Source: CAZUTK01 sp964623265 | GTDB taxonomy: Bacteria > Electryoneota > B3-LCP | NCBI GenBank assembly: GCA_964623265.1 | Contig: CAZUTK010000024.1 | Location: forward strand, 1 to 35,434 | Direction: 5' to 3' | DNA: 35,434 nucleotides | Shown: piece after piece, positions 16,642 through 25,111 of the stretch | How positions within the stretch are numbered: the first letter of the stretch is position 1 | How the letters are laid out: each line of letters starts with the position of its first letter | Notes under the pieces: model-generated | The model's input: only the letters and a program-made list of their open reading frames with translations | Told to the model about the DNA's origin: nothing | The model's database searches: none | Made by a program: the position numbers and the translations under genes

Positions 16642-17850
16642 CTAAGATCGGTTCAACACCCTGTCTTCTCCGGAAGCAGTACGGCAGTTGTTTTTAAATT
16701 CCTTGACTATATCAAACACTTCCTGCACGGTGATGAGACGCAGGCAAAGTGCATCACGCTTGCAATGAATTTTTTTCAAATTTTTAAAGAAGATGCAGGG
16801 ATTGCAATCCAGCTCCTTGTAAATCGTCGTGTGCTTTTCCCCCAATGGCCCATACCTCCGAGGACTTTCCGGGCCATAAAACGAGATTGTGGGAACGCCG
16901 GTTGCATAGGCCAGATGCAAGGGTCCGGAGTCGTTGGTGATGAAAAGATCCATCTTGGAGATCAGGGCGATGACTTCGCGCAACGTAGTCCTGCCCGCCA
17001 GATTGACGGGCGTTTCTCGCATCATTGCGACGGCGCGCTCGACGTAGGGCACTTCATCCGGCGCACCGATCAGGACGACACGTGCGTTCAGGCGTCGGAT
17101 CATTAAATCCGCCAGTTCGGCGAAATTCTCCAGCGCCCAGCGACGCTCTTTGGCGACGTCCGATGCGTTGACGTTGACGCCCACCACGAAATCTTGTGGC
17201 GAGACTCCTTCCGCCGCCAGCAGTTCCAAGGCTCCCGCTTCATCTTCCTGGTTCAGAGGAATCGGTTCCGCCAGCAGCTGTTCCATCGTCGGTTCTTCTA
17301 TGACGCCGAAAGGTTCGAGAATGCGATAGAAAGTCCGCGCGATGTGTTCATCTTCCCGAAATTCCACAGGCTTCGTGAAGAGGGAGATGCGCCCCGGGAC
17401 GGAAAAACCGACCGTCTGGCCGACGCCCACGTAAAAACTGATGATCTCCCCGAAATGCACAAGAGGTTCAAGATCAATAATGAGGTCAAAACGGAAGCTG
17501 CGCAACTGGAAAAACAAGCGAACTAAAACGCGCATAAAGTCCGTCAGAGTCGTCAGCCGCAGATAAATCGCCTGATCGTACATACCGGAATTTTCATAGA
17601 TTCCCTTATTCTGATCCAGCGTCAGGAAGACGATCTCGGCATCAGGAAAAAGTCTGCGAATCGCGCGCATCGTCGGCGAAACGTGCACCAGGTTGCCGAT
17701 CCCCCAGAACTTGATGACCAGAATGCGCTTGACGCCTTCTGGTCTTCGCAACGGCGGAAAGAGCGCCCGGAAACGGTCATAATGATAAAGGTACCGGCAG
17801 GCGACGCTGCCGATCTTAGAATCAATCTGCCGTATCAACTCAAGGTTCAT
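16642..17850 (-). CDS. GT9 family (heptosyltransferase-like) glycosyltransferase
   Basis: This 402-residue GT-B enzyme belongs to the ADP-heptose:LPS heptosyltransferase family. The N-terminal domain starts after a 40-residue extension at RILVIKFWGIGNLVHVSPT. The donor domain has VVGVNVNASD, LAGRTTL and the family signature NDSGPLHLAYATGVPTI followed by FYGPESPRRYGP. Four cysteines near the C-terminus (CNPC then two more) resemble those seen in capsule-type members. The catalytic Asp of the GIGD motif, the proposed base in WaaC, is Asn53 here (codon AAC), so the enzyme may be altered or use another base. ATG 17850 lies 13 bases after the preceding radical SAM stop, with a GGCGGA site. It is the only non-radical-SAM gene inside the run from 26589 to 15197. 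Confidence 0.9.
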   Translation of the reverse strand: MNLELIRQIDSKIGSVACRYLYHYDRFRALFPPLRRPEGVKRILVIKFWGIGNLVHVSPTMRAIRRLFPDAEIVFLTLDQNKGIYENSGMYDQAIYLRLTTLTDFMRVLVRLFFQLRSFRFDLIIDLEPLVHFGEIISFYVGVGQTVGFSVPGRISLFTKPVEFREDEHIARTFYRILEPFGVIEEPTMEQLLAEPIPLNQEDEAGALELLAAEGVSPQDFVVGVNVNASDVAKERRWALENFAELADLMIRRLNARVVLIGAPDEVPYVERAVAMMRETPVNLAGRTTLREVIALISKMDLFITNDSGPLHLAYATGVPTISFYGPESPRRYGPLGEKHTTIYKELDCNPCIFFKNLKKIHCKRDALCLRLITVQEVFDIVKEFKNNCRTASGEDRVLNRS

Positions 17851-17863
17851 CCATTCCGCCGGA

Positions 17864-19279
17864 TTAGACCCAAGTCAGAAAAGCCCGCAGCATGCGCAGA
17901 AAGTTCATAAATTCATCAGGCGATTTAATGCGTCTCATTGTCCGCCAGATGATTTTGGGGCGCAGATAAAAGCGGCGCGTAGCCCAATCCCGGAAACGGG
18001 TAATCTCCTGAGCGGTCAGATTCGGATAATTCAAGATGGATTTATCCTGCTCATAATCATCCCAATTGCTGGAACCCAACCATCCTTCCCGTTTCGCCAT
18101 CGAGTAAAACTCCGACCCCGGCCAGGGAGAAGCGCAGTAAAACTGCGCATAATCTAAATCCAGACTGCAGGCGAAATCGTAGGTTTTTCGCAGAGAAGCC
18201 GGAGTCTCACCGGGCAGCCCCAGCACGAAGTGTCCGGCGATCTGAAAGCCGATCTTCCGCGCCAATCGGACGGCATTCCGTATCTGATCGAGGGTGATAT
18301 CTTTCTTGACGGCATCCAGCACCGCCTGTTCGCCGGATTCAATGCCGTACGAGATCATCCAGCATCCCGCCTGCTTCATCAGCGCAAGGAGCTCCTCATC
18401 CACGTTGTCCACTCGGCTGTTGCAGACCCAGCGGATGTTCAGGTCGCGCCGGATAATTTCTCTGCAGAGCTCCTTGATCGCCGCCTTGATGATGGTGAAG
18501 GATTCCGACCAGAAGAAAAAGTCGCTGACCCCGTAATGATCCCGCAGATAGATCAATTCCTGGACGATGTTTGCGGGCTTGCGGGCGCGGATTTTTCTGC
18601 CATAATAACTCTGAGCGACGCAGTAAATGCAGTCATAGGGGCAACCGCGCGCCGTCGTCACCATCAGGAAGCGGCGTCCGGAAAAAGGCAGTCTATAATG
18701 ATCCAGCTGGATCAGATCCCAAGATGGGTACGGCATCTCGTCGAGATTCGGAATGAAACCGCGCGCAGGATTATGCAGAACAGTTCCGTTTTCGCGATAC
18801 GACAAACCGTAGATGTCGGCGGGACTCCGGCGTTTTTCCAGCCCGTCCGCCAGGTCCGCGATGGTAATTTCCGGCTCACCGCGCACGATGTAATCGAGTT
18901 CCGGCGCCTGCGAAAAAGTCTCCTCCGGCAACGTGCCGACATGAATCCCGAAGGCCGCCACCCTCACATCCGGCAGGACGCTCTTCGCCAATGGGGGTAT
19001 CGTGAGGTCGAAATTCAGCGAAGGCGTCGTGGAATTCATAACCAGAAGATCGGGTTTGAATTCGAGGAGGATCGCCTTGAGTTTTATGGAATCAACTCCT
19101 TCGACGCTGCAGTCGTTGACGCGCACCTCATGGCCGCGCTGGCGCAGGACGGCGGCGGTCTGCGTCAGGGAGATGGGCGGCCAGGTGGTCGTCCAGACCC
19201 CTTCCTTCTGCATACAACGCCCTTCGCGGGTGAATCCGAATTCGCCGGGTGAGGGGGGGTTGATCAAGTGCACTTTCAT
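17864..19279 (-). CDS. B12-binding-type radical SAM enzyme
   Basis: This 471-residue protein has a B12-binding-type domain (residues 1 to about 150: INPPSPGEFGF, LLVMNSTTPS, FGIHVGTLPE, VRGEPEITIADL) and a radical SAM domain with C213-x3-C217-x2-C220 in ARGCPYDCIYC. FFFWSESFTI, SYGIESGEQAV, HFVLGLPGETPASL and QFYCASPWPGSEFY follow. The last two resemble the common BchE/Elp3-type fold. It is divergent from both the four-paralogue group and the twin pair. The start is ATG 19279, five bases after the preceding stop. An in-frame extension back to 19441 overlaps the neighbouring gene and is not conserved in character. Substrate unknown. Its position between the GT9 and the twin suggests action on the same glycan or lipid. 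Confidence 0.88.
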   Translation of the reverse strand: MKVHLINPPSPGEFGFTREGRCMQKEGVWTTTWPPISLTQTAAVLRQRGHEVRVNDCSVEGVDSIKLKAILLEFKPDLLVMNSTTPSLNFDLTIPPLAKSVLPDVRVAAFGIHVGTLPEETFSQAPELDYIVRGEPEITIADLADGLEKRRSPADIYGLSYRENGTVLHNPARGFIPNLDEMPYPSWDLIQLDHYRLPFSGRRFLMVTTARGCPYDCIYCVAQSYYGRKIRARKPANIVQELIYLRDHYGVSDFFFWSESFTIIKAAIKELCREIIRRDLNIRWVCNSRVDNVDEELLALMKQAGCWMISYGIESGEQAVLDAVKKDITLDQIRNAVRLARKIGFQIAGHFVLGLPGETPASLRKTYDFACSLDLDYAQFYCASPWPGSEFYSMAKREGWLGSSNWDDYEQDKSILNYPNLTAQEITRFRDWATRRFYLRPKIIWRTMRRIKSPDEFMNFLRMLRAFLTWV

Positions 19280-19284
19280 GACGA

Positions 19285-20748
19285 TCAGCGCGCCGGTGTC
19301 GGCGCATCCTGCAGAGTTTTTTCGGCTGCGGGAACGCGCGACGATTTGTTCTTCTGGAAAATCCGATTGGAAGCTAAACCATACTGGATCAATTTGAAGA
19401 AATTGATCCTCGATCTGCGCATCAACTGCCAGGCGTAGCAAGCTTGAAATAGAATCTGATAAACAGGATTCGGCGGCAGCTTGATCAACTGGCGGATCAG
19501 AGGCTGAAGAAACGGGAATCGAACAGCAATGTGGAAGAACTTCTGCAGATTTTCCAACTGGCGGATTTCGCGGCTTCGCACGACGGAAGTCGTAAAATAG
19601 CTGGCGCCGATTTCATCCACCGGTAGCTCTCTGCCCAGATCCGCTTCGATCCGCTTGCGGATCTGCGTGCCGGGATACGGCTGCAGAACCGAGCACCAGG
19701 GGAAATCCGCACGGATTTTCGAGTTGATCTTCACGGTTTGAAACGCGTCGGCGACGGTCTCCCCCGGCAGTCCGACCATATTGTAGGTCCCGAATCGGAT
19801 CTTGTATTTCTTGAAGAGCCGCGCGGCTTCGTAGATCTCCTCATCCTTGACCCCTTTCGCCAGCACTTCGTTGCGGATCTTCTCCACGCCGGATTCAATG
19901 CCGAAAACGCAGGAGATGCAGCCCGCAGTTTTCAAGGCCTCATCCACCAGATTCGCGCGAACCGTGGATAGAAACGGCAAGCCGATCTCCTGACGATACA
20001 GCTCCAGAAAAGGGAAAAGCCACTTTTTGTTGATGATCAAGATGTCGTCGGAAAAACCGACGAAGCGAACCGGATAGCGGCTTTTAACCTGCTTTATCTC
20101 CTCGATGACGTTTTCCTGGCTGCGGAAGCGCACGTACTTCCCCTTACCGCGGTAGAGCTCCTGCAGAGTGTGGTTGGCGCAGAAGTTGCATTTGAAGGCG
20201 CAACCTCTGCCGGAAATGAAATTCTTGGACGTCTCGCGAGCGGTGATCGGGTAACGGTCATAATAGCTGCGGTCCGGGAAGGGCAGACCGTCCAAATCCT
20301 GAATGAGGGGTCTGGGCGGATTTTGGAAGATCTCTCCGTTGACTTTTCCCCAGAGATTGGCGATCCGACTGGGATCCCCATCACCTTCCAACGACCGCGC
20401 CAGGTCGCTGACGGCGCCTTCTCCTTCTCCGACGCAGACGTAATCCACCGCCGGATGGCGGATGATTTCAGGGTAAAACGTGGGGTGCGGCCCGCCGAAC
20501 AGCGCGATCGCCTGCGGATGGCGGGTTTTGTAGCGTTCTGCAAAATCCAGCGCCCAGTGATGCAGCCCGGTTGTGCAGGAAAATCCCAGCACCTGCGGTT
20601 GATACGCCTCCACATCGGCGAAGGCATTAGTCCCTTTCACGTCAATGAAAATTCGGGTTTCGTGTCCTTCCCGCTGCAGATAGGCGCTGAGGTACATCAG
20701 CCCCAGATTTTCCGTCAGCAGATTTTGTATGAAGGCGAATCGCGCCAT
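19285..20748 (-). CDS. B12-binding-type radical SAM enzyme (twin of 15197-16609)
   Basis: This 487-residue protein is closely related to the gene at 15197-16609: both begin MAR, share GGPHPTF and EHPA/RHPA-VD/LD segments, and have C183/C187/C190 at identical positions (GRGCAFKCNFC here). Other matching pieces are GFSDDILIINKKWL, VFGIESGVEKIR, YNMVGLPGETV and PWCSVLQPYPGTQ. Relative to the twin it lacks about four residues just before AGCISCVFGIESG. The Pro after the first cluster Cys is replaced by Ala. The C-terminus is longer by about 15 residues and basic. The presence of two related enzymes suggests related but distinct substrates or sequential steps. ATG 20748 has AAGG five bases upstream. 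Confidence 0.89.
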   Translation of the reverse strand: MARFAFIQNLLTENLGLMYLSAYLQREGHETRIFIDVKGTNAFADVEAYQPQVLGFSCTTGLHHWALDFAERYKTRHPQAIALFGGPHPTFYPEIIRHPAVDYVCVGEGEGAVSDLARSLEGDGDPSRIANLWGKVNGEIFQNPPRPLIQDLDGLPFPDRSYYDRYPITARETSKNFISGRGCAFKCNFCANHTLQELYRGKGKYVRFRSQENVIEEIKQVKSRYPVRFVGFSDDILIINKKWLFPFLELYRQEIGLPFLSTVRANLVDEALKTAGCISCVFGIESGVEKIRNEVLAKGVKDEEIYEAARLFKKYKIRFGTYNMVGLPGETVADAFQTVKINSKIRADFPWCSVLQPYPGTQIRKRIEADLGRELPVDEIGASYFTTSVVRSREIRQLENLQKFFHIAVRFPFLQPLIRQLIKLPPNPVYQILFQACYAWQLMRRSRINFFKLIQYGLASNRIFQKNKSSRVPAAEKTLQDAPTPAR

Positions 20749-20786
20749 AGCGGCCTTGCTTTATTTTCGAAGGGTTTCGGGGATCG

Positions 20787-22190
20787 TCATTTCTTCCAGA
20801 ATCCGAGAATCGTCAACACGATGATGATGAACATTTCGAGCGACCTTTTCGTGAAATGCGGCACCCGCCGGATGAATCGCACGACCCGCACCGGATGCAG
20901 GAAGAATCGGGCGACGGCGATGCGCCGCAATTTCTCCAGACGCTCACTGGGCACACGCGACATATTGATGGAAACCTGATAGTAATGCTCGAAATGCCCG
21001 TCCACCGGCATGCCGGCTTTCAGCGCCTGTTCCCATACTTCGGTGTTGGGGAAGGGCGTCAAAATGAAGAAGTTTGCTGTGTGCAACTTCGACTTCAGCG
21101 CGAAACGGATCGTCTCCCAGATCTCTTCCTCCGTCTCGTCGGGAAAGCCGAGGATGAAGAAACCGCCCAGAAAATATCCGAGCTTGTTCGCCAACTCGAT
21201 GTTGGCGCGTGCCTTCTCGAGGTTCAGATTCTTGTGGATCGCTTTCTGGATCCTCTTGGATCCGGATTCGATCGCAAAAACGAGGCGGTACGCACCTCCT
21301 TTCTTCATCAGCCACAACAGCTCCTCGTCGAAGCTGTCCGAACGCAGCCCGTTCGGAAAGGAGAAGTACATACCCAAATCATGATCTATAATCGCCTGGA
21401 AAATGGCTTTCGCCCGCGGGATATCCAGGTTGAAGATGTCGTCAATGAACTCAATTTCCTCGATATGGTACTGCCATTTCAGCAACAGCAGCTCTTCCAT
21501 CACATTTTCCACCGACCGATGCCGCAGTTTCTTGCCGAAGAGATTGTGGCAATAAGAACAGCGGAACGGGCAGCCTCGCGAAGTCACCATCGGCACGGCG
21601 CGGTCTCGCATCTGGTGAGGATTCATAGTTCGGATACGAAGGAACTTCTTCTCGAAATAGCGGTCTAATTCCAGCAGATCCCAGGCGGGGAAAGGGATTT
21701 CATCCAGATTCTCGATGAATCCAGCGCGGGGATTGATGACCGGTACCCCTTTGGATCGAAACGAGATCCCCGGGACACTGCTGATTTCACCTCCGCTTAC
21801 TTGTGTTTTAATCCATTCGCCGAAGCTTTTTTCCGCCTCCCCGTGGAAACAGAAATCCACATTCGGATCCGAGATTGCTTTCTCTTTATCGCTGGTGGGA
21901 TAGGGTCCTCCCAGCAGCACCGGGCGTTCCTTCCATCTTTTCTTCGCCAGAGCGGCGATCTGATGTGCGATCGGACCTTCCATTGTCAGACAAGTGATGC
22001 CGATAACGTCCGGATCAAAATCTTCCGCACACGCGATGATTTCCTCCGGTTTCAGTTCCAGCAGTCTCCCATCAATGATCTTAACTTGATGATCGCCCGA
22101 CTGCCGCAGGCAAGAAGCCAGGTACAGAAGACCCATCGGCGGAGGCACTTGAATGATATCCGCCCAGGGCCGAATAAAAAGCACTCTCAT
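20787..22190 (-). CDS. B12-binding-type radical SAM enzyme, tandem paralogue 4 of 4
   Basis: This 467-residue member of a four-gene tandem family has an N-terminal B12-binding-type domain with PPPMGLLYLASCLR, GITCLTMEG and LLGGPYPTSD, and a radical SAM cluster C207-x3-C211-x2-C214 in SRGCPFRCSYC. The family signature CHNLFGKKLRHRSVENV follows. IEFIDDIFNLD, PNGLRSDSFDEEL, VFAIESGSKRIQK, FFILGFPDETEEEIW and FFILTPFPNTEVWE complete the barrel. The C-terminal block VPSERLEKLRRIAVARFF is shared by all four. This copy ends in a hydrophobic stretch (FIIIVLTILGFW), suggesting membrane contact. There is no DxHxxG lower-ligand motif. ATG 22190 begins at the first strand. Confidence 0.9.
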   Translation of the reverse strand: MRVLFIRPWADIIQVPPPMGLLYLASCLRQSGDHQVKIIDGRLLELKPEEIIACAEDFDPDVIGITCLTMEGPIAHQIAALAKKRWKERPVLLGGPYPTSDKEKAISDPNVDFCFHGEAEKSFGEWIKTQVSGGEISSVPGISFRSKGVPVINPRAGFIENLDEIPFPAWDLLELDRYFEKKFLRIRTMNPHQMRDRAVPMVTSRGCPFRCSYCHNLFGKKLRHRSVENVMEELLLLKWQYHIEEIEFIDDIFNLDIPRAKAIFQAIIDHDLGMYFSFPNGLRSDSFDEELLWLMKKGGAYRLVFAIESGSKRIQKAIHKNLNLEKARANIELANKLGYFLGGFFILGFPDETEEEIWETIRFALKSKLHTANFFILTPFPNTEVWEQALKAGMPVDGHFEHYYQVSINMSRVPSERLEKLRRIAVARFFLHPVRVVRFIRRVPHFTKRSLEMFIIIVLTILGFWKK

Positions 22191-22233
22191 CTTTTATTCT
22201 TTGTACCCTTACAGATTTGCAGATAGGTTAACT

Positions 22234-23640
22234 CTACTTCTCATATCTGAAGAAAGAAGCGGCGATCAGGATCCAGATTTTCTCAAAGAAGCGATCCCGC
22301 CAAGGCGTCGTGCGCACGAAGCTCCAGAGGCGGAGAGGGTTCAGATAGAACCTGCGGAATGCGATTTTCCGCAGCTTCTCCAGTCGCCGTGTCGGCACTT
22401 TAGAGATATTCGCGGAGACTTTCTGGTAGTTTTCGTAGTCTGCGGAAAGATTATACCCGCGATCCCGAGCTTCCCGCCAGATGTCGGTATTGGGAAAAGG
22501 CGTCACAATAAAGAAAGCCGCTGTCTGCAGTTTCGATTCCAGCGCGAAGCGGATGGTGTTCCAAACCTCTTCTTCCGTTTCATCCAGAAAACCCATCATA
22601 AAAAACCCGCCCAGCGAAAAGCCCCGTTTGGCGGCTGCGGCGATGTTCTGCTTGGCTTTCTCCAGATTCAAATTCTTGCGGATCAGCTTCTGAATCCGCG
22701 GCGTGCCGGATTCGATGGCGAAAACCAGGCGGTAAACGCCGCCGGCTTTGAAGAGGTCGAGCAACTCTTCATCGAAGCGGTCACTGCGCAAGCCGTTGGG
22801 AAAGCTGAACTTGAAATCGAATTTCTCCTCGATCACCCGGCGGAAAATCTGCTTGGCGCGTTCCAGATCCAGATTGAAAATATCGTCAATGATTTCGACC
22901 TCTTCCACGTCGTAGCGGTCCTTCATAATACGCAGTTCGCCGATCACGTTTTCCACCGACCGTTTGCGCAGCATCTTCCCGAACAGGTTGTGACAGTAGC
23001 TGCAGCGATAGGGACATCCGCGCGAAGTCACGATGGATAAGACACGCCTGCGCATCTGATGCTGGTTGAAGGAAGTCCGCTTGCGCGTGCCTTTCCGATT
23101 GAAATACTCCTCCAGATCCAGCATATCCCAGGCGGGATAAGGCAGGGAATCCAGATCGTCCACGAACTCCCTCATTTCGGACTTGGCGATCGCGCCGTTG
23201 CGGCGGTACGCCAACTCCCGCACCTGCGTCCAATCCTCGCCATTCTCCATCCGGGTGAGAAGTTGATGAAAGCTCTTTTCCGCCTCGCCGATCATGGCGA
23301 TATCCACGTTGGTGTCGCCTAACAGACGATGGTAATCCGAAGTGGCGTAAGGTCCTCCCACGACGACGGGAACCCCGGGCAACACGCGCTTGCTACGCCT
23401 GGCGATCTCGTGAGTTTCGCGGAATTCAAGGGAAAAGCTGGTGATGCCCACCAGATCGGGATGGTGATCGCGAATGATGCCTTCCAGAGTGTTGAAATCG
23501 TATTCTTTTAAGCGGGCGTCGCAGATGTGGACGTCGTACTGCGGGCTGTGCTGACGCAGATATGCCGCCAGATAGAGCAAACCGATCGGCGGCGCTGCCG
23601 CAGGTACTTCGGAATGGGGTCTGATCAGCAGAATTTTCAT
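22234..23640 (-). CDS. B12-binding-type radical SAM enzyme, tandem paralogue 3 of 4
   Basis: This 468-residue protein is nearly collinear with its neighbours on both sides. Motifs: PPIGLLYLAAYLRQ, GITSFSLEFRETHE, VVGGPYATSD and GEAEKSFHQLL in the B12-type domain. The cluster motif is C209-x3-C213-x2-C216 (SRGCPYRCSYC), then CHNLFGKMLRKRSVENV, VEIIDDIFNLDLERA, VFAIESGTPRIQK, FFMMGFLDETEEEVW, FFIVTPFPNTDIW. The shared C-terminal block is VPTRRLEKLRKIAFRRFY. ATG 23640 begins directly at the first strand. The upstream site is weak. A 67-base gap with a short inverted repeat separates it from the preceding paralogue. Substrate unknown. Confidence 0.9.
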   Translation of the reverse strand: MKILLIRPHSEVPAAAPPIGLLYLAAYLRQHSPQYDVHICDARLKEYDFNTLEGIIRDHHPDLVGITSFSLEFRETHEIARRSKRVLPGVPVVVGGPYATSDYHRLLGDTNVDIAMIGEAEKSFHQLLTRMENGEDWTQVRELAYRRNGAIAKSEMREFVDDLDSLPYPAWDMLDLEEYFNRKGTRKRTSFNQHQMRRRVLSIVTSRGCPYRCSYCHNLFGKMLRKRSVENVIGELRIMKDRYDVEEVEIIDDIFNLDLERAKQIFRRVIEEKFDFKFSFPNGLRSDRFDEELLDLFKAGGVYRLVFAIESGTPRIQKLIRKNLNLEKAKQNIAAAAKRGFSLGGFFMMGFLDETEEEVWNTIRFALESKLQTAAFFIVTPFPNTDIWREARDRGYNLSADYENYQKVSANISKVPTRRLEKLRKIAFRRFYLNPLRLWSFVRTTPWRDRFFEKIWILIAASFFRYEK

Positions 23641-23687
23641 ATTTTTTCAATGTTCTTGCGATAATCCGTTCTGATAAAATATACGCA

Positions 23688-23705
23688 CAAAACCGCACAG
23701 TTTTG
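23688..23705. repeat. Short inverted repeat between two radical SAM genes
   Basis: CAAAAC and GTTTTG form a perfect six-base inverted repeat around a six-base loop, two bases beyond the stop codon at 23708. It could form a weak hairpin in the transcript. There is no clear T run after it, so a strong terminator is not supported. It could equally be chance or an RNA processing or stability element. Confidence 0.3.
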
Positions 23706-23707
23706 AA

Positions 23708-25111
23708 TCAAAATTCCTTCCCTAAAAAGGAAATCCGCGCCGTTCGGATGAAATTCTTGAACAGCACCCATTTGCGGGGCGTCGTGCGGAAGATGGACCA
23801 CATCCGCCTGGGATTGAAGTAGAATTTGCGAAACGCGATCTTGCGCAACTGTTCCAGGCGCTCCCGCGGGATGTTGGAAAGATTCGCGCTGACCGCCCCG
23901 TAATCCGAATAAATCGCCTCCATATCGTAGCCCAGCGCCAAAGCTTCTTCGTACATCGGAGTATTGGGGAACGGAGTCAGAATGAAGAAGCTGGCGGTGT
24001 GCAGCTTCGTCTTCAACGCGTAGCGGATGGTGTTCCAGGCTTCCTCTTCGGTTTCATCTCGGAATCCCAACATAAAAAAGCCGCCGGTGGAAATGCCTTT
24101 TTCCGCCGTATAATTGATGATTTCCCGAGCGCGTTCGAGGTTCAGATTCTTCCGGATCATCTTCTGGATGCGCGGCGTGCCCGACTCCACAGCGTAATTG
24201 ATACGATACGTGCCGGCGGCGCGAAGTTTATCAATCAACTCCTCATCCATCTGATCGGCGCGCAAGCCGTTGGGAAACGAGAGGCGCAGATTCCAGCCGG
24301 CTTGAATGATGCCGTCGCAGATGGCTTTTCCGCGCGCGCGATCCAGATTAAAGACGTCGTCAATGAATTCGATCTCCTCAATTTTGAAGCGTTCGACTAG
24401 CCAGCGGATCTCCCCGAGCACGTTCTCCACAGAACGTTTGCGCAGCTTCTTGCCGAAAACGTTGTGGCAGTAGGTGCAACGATAAGGACAACCCCGAGTC
24501 GAAAAGATGGAGATGCCGCGCAGCCGCGACTGGATGGGATTGGTCAAACGGCGCACCCGCCCTTCGACGAAATAGCTTTCCAAATTGATCAAGTCCCAAG
24601 CTGGATACGGAATTTCATCCAGATTTTCGATCAATTCCGGAAACGTCCCTGGGACGACAGATCCGTTCTGTCGGTATGCCAGACCATCCAGCCCGGCGAT
24701 GGGTTCATTCTTCTCCAGCCGCTCCACCAGATGCAGGAGAGTCAATTCGCCTTCCCCACGCGCCGTAAAATCCACATTTTGATCCGCCAGCGCCGCCGCG
24801 GCGTCGGAAGTGCCGTACGGCCCGCCGATTACGGTGACGCAATCGGGACAATGCCGCTTCGCCAGGGCGGCGTAGCGGTGCGCCGTCTCCCCTTCCATCG
24901 TGAAAGCCGTTATCCCCACCAAATCCGGCTGCACCCGTTCCAGCGTCTGCGCCACCTGATCGTCCGTCGGCAGCTCGCTGCGCCCATCCAATACCTCGAT
25001 GGTATCTTGATCAGGCCGCATTTTGCGCAGATAGGCGGCTAAATACATCAAACCAATGGGCGGCGGTGCGACCGGGATTCCGGAATTGGGGCGAAGCAGC
25101 AGGATTTTCAC
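23708..25111 (-). CDS. B12-binding-type radical SAM enzyme, tandem paralogue 2 of 4
   Basis: This 467-residue protein starts at GTG 25111, which overlaps the TGA of the preceding paralogue (GTGA). With this start its length and first strand (KILLLRPNSGIPVAPPPIGL) match its neighbours, and longer in-frame extensions would overlap the upstream gene. The B12-type domain has GITAFTMEGETAH, VIGGPYGTSD and GEGELTLLHL. The radical SAM cluster is C208-x3-C212-x2-C215 (TRGCPYRCTYC), followed by CHNVFGKKLRKRSVENV, IEFIDDVFNLDRARG, NYAVESGTPRIQK, FFMLGFRDETEEEAW and FFILTPFPNTPMY. The shared C-terminal block is IPRERLEQLRKIAFRKFY. Substrate unknown. Confidence 0.9.
   Translation of the reverse strand: MKILLLRPNSGIPVAPPPIGLMYLAAYLRKMRPDQDTIEVLDGRSELPTDDQVAQTLERVQPDLVGITAFTMEGETAHRYAALAKRHCPDCVTVIGGPYGTSDAAAALADQNVDFTARGEGELTLLHLVERLEKNEPIAGLDGLAYRQNGSVVPGTFPELIENLDEIPYPAWDLINLESYFVEGRVRRLTNPIQSRLRGISIFSTRGCPYRCTYCHNVFGKKLRKRSVENVLGEIRWLVERFKIEEIEFIDDVFNLDRARGKAICDGIIQAGWNLRLSFPNGLRADQMDEELIDKLRAAGTYRINYAVESGTPRIQKMIRKNLNLERAREIINYTAEKGISTGGFFMLGFRDETEEEAWNTIRYALKTKLHTASFFILTPFPNTPMYEEALALGYDMEAIYSDYGAVSANLSNIPRERLEQLRKIAFRKFYFNPRRMWSIFRTTPRKWVLFKNFIRTARISFLGKEF

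Noticed and set aside
18230..19252. Plus-strand frame of 340 codons
   Set aside because: It is antisense to a radical SAM gene with intact motifs. The translation is Arg/His/Gln-rich and has no family features.
19280..19441. 54-codon N-terminal extension of the radical SAM gene starting at 19279
   Set aside because: It lies inside the preceding radical SAM gene, and the conserved first strand begins at ATG 19279.
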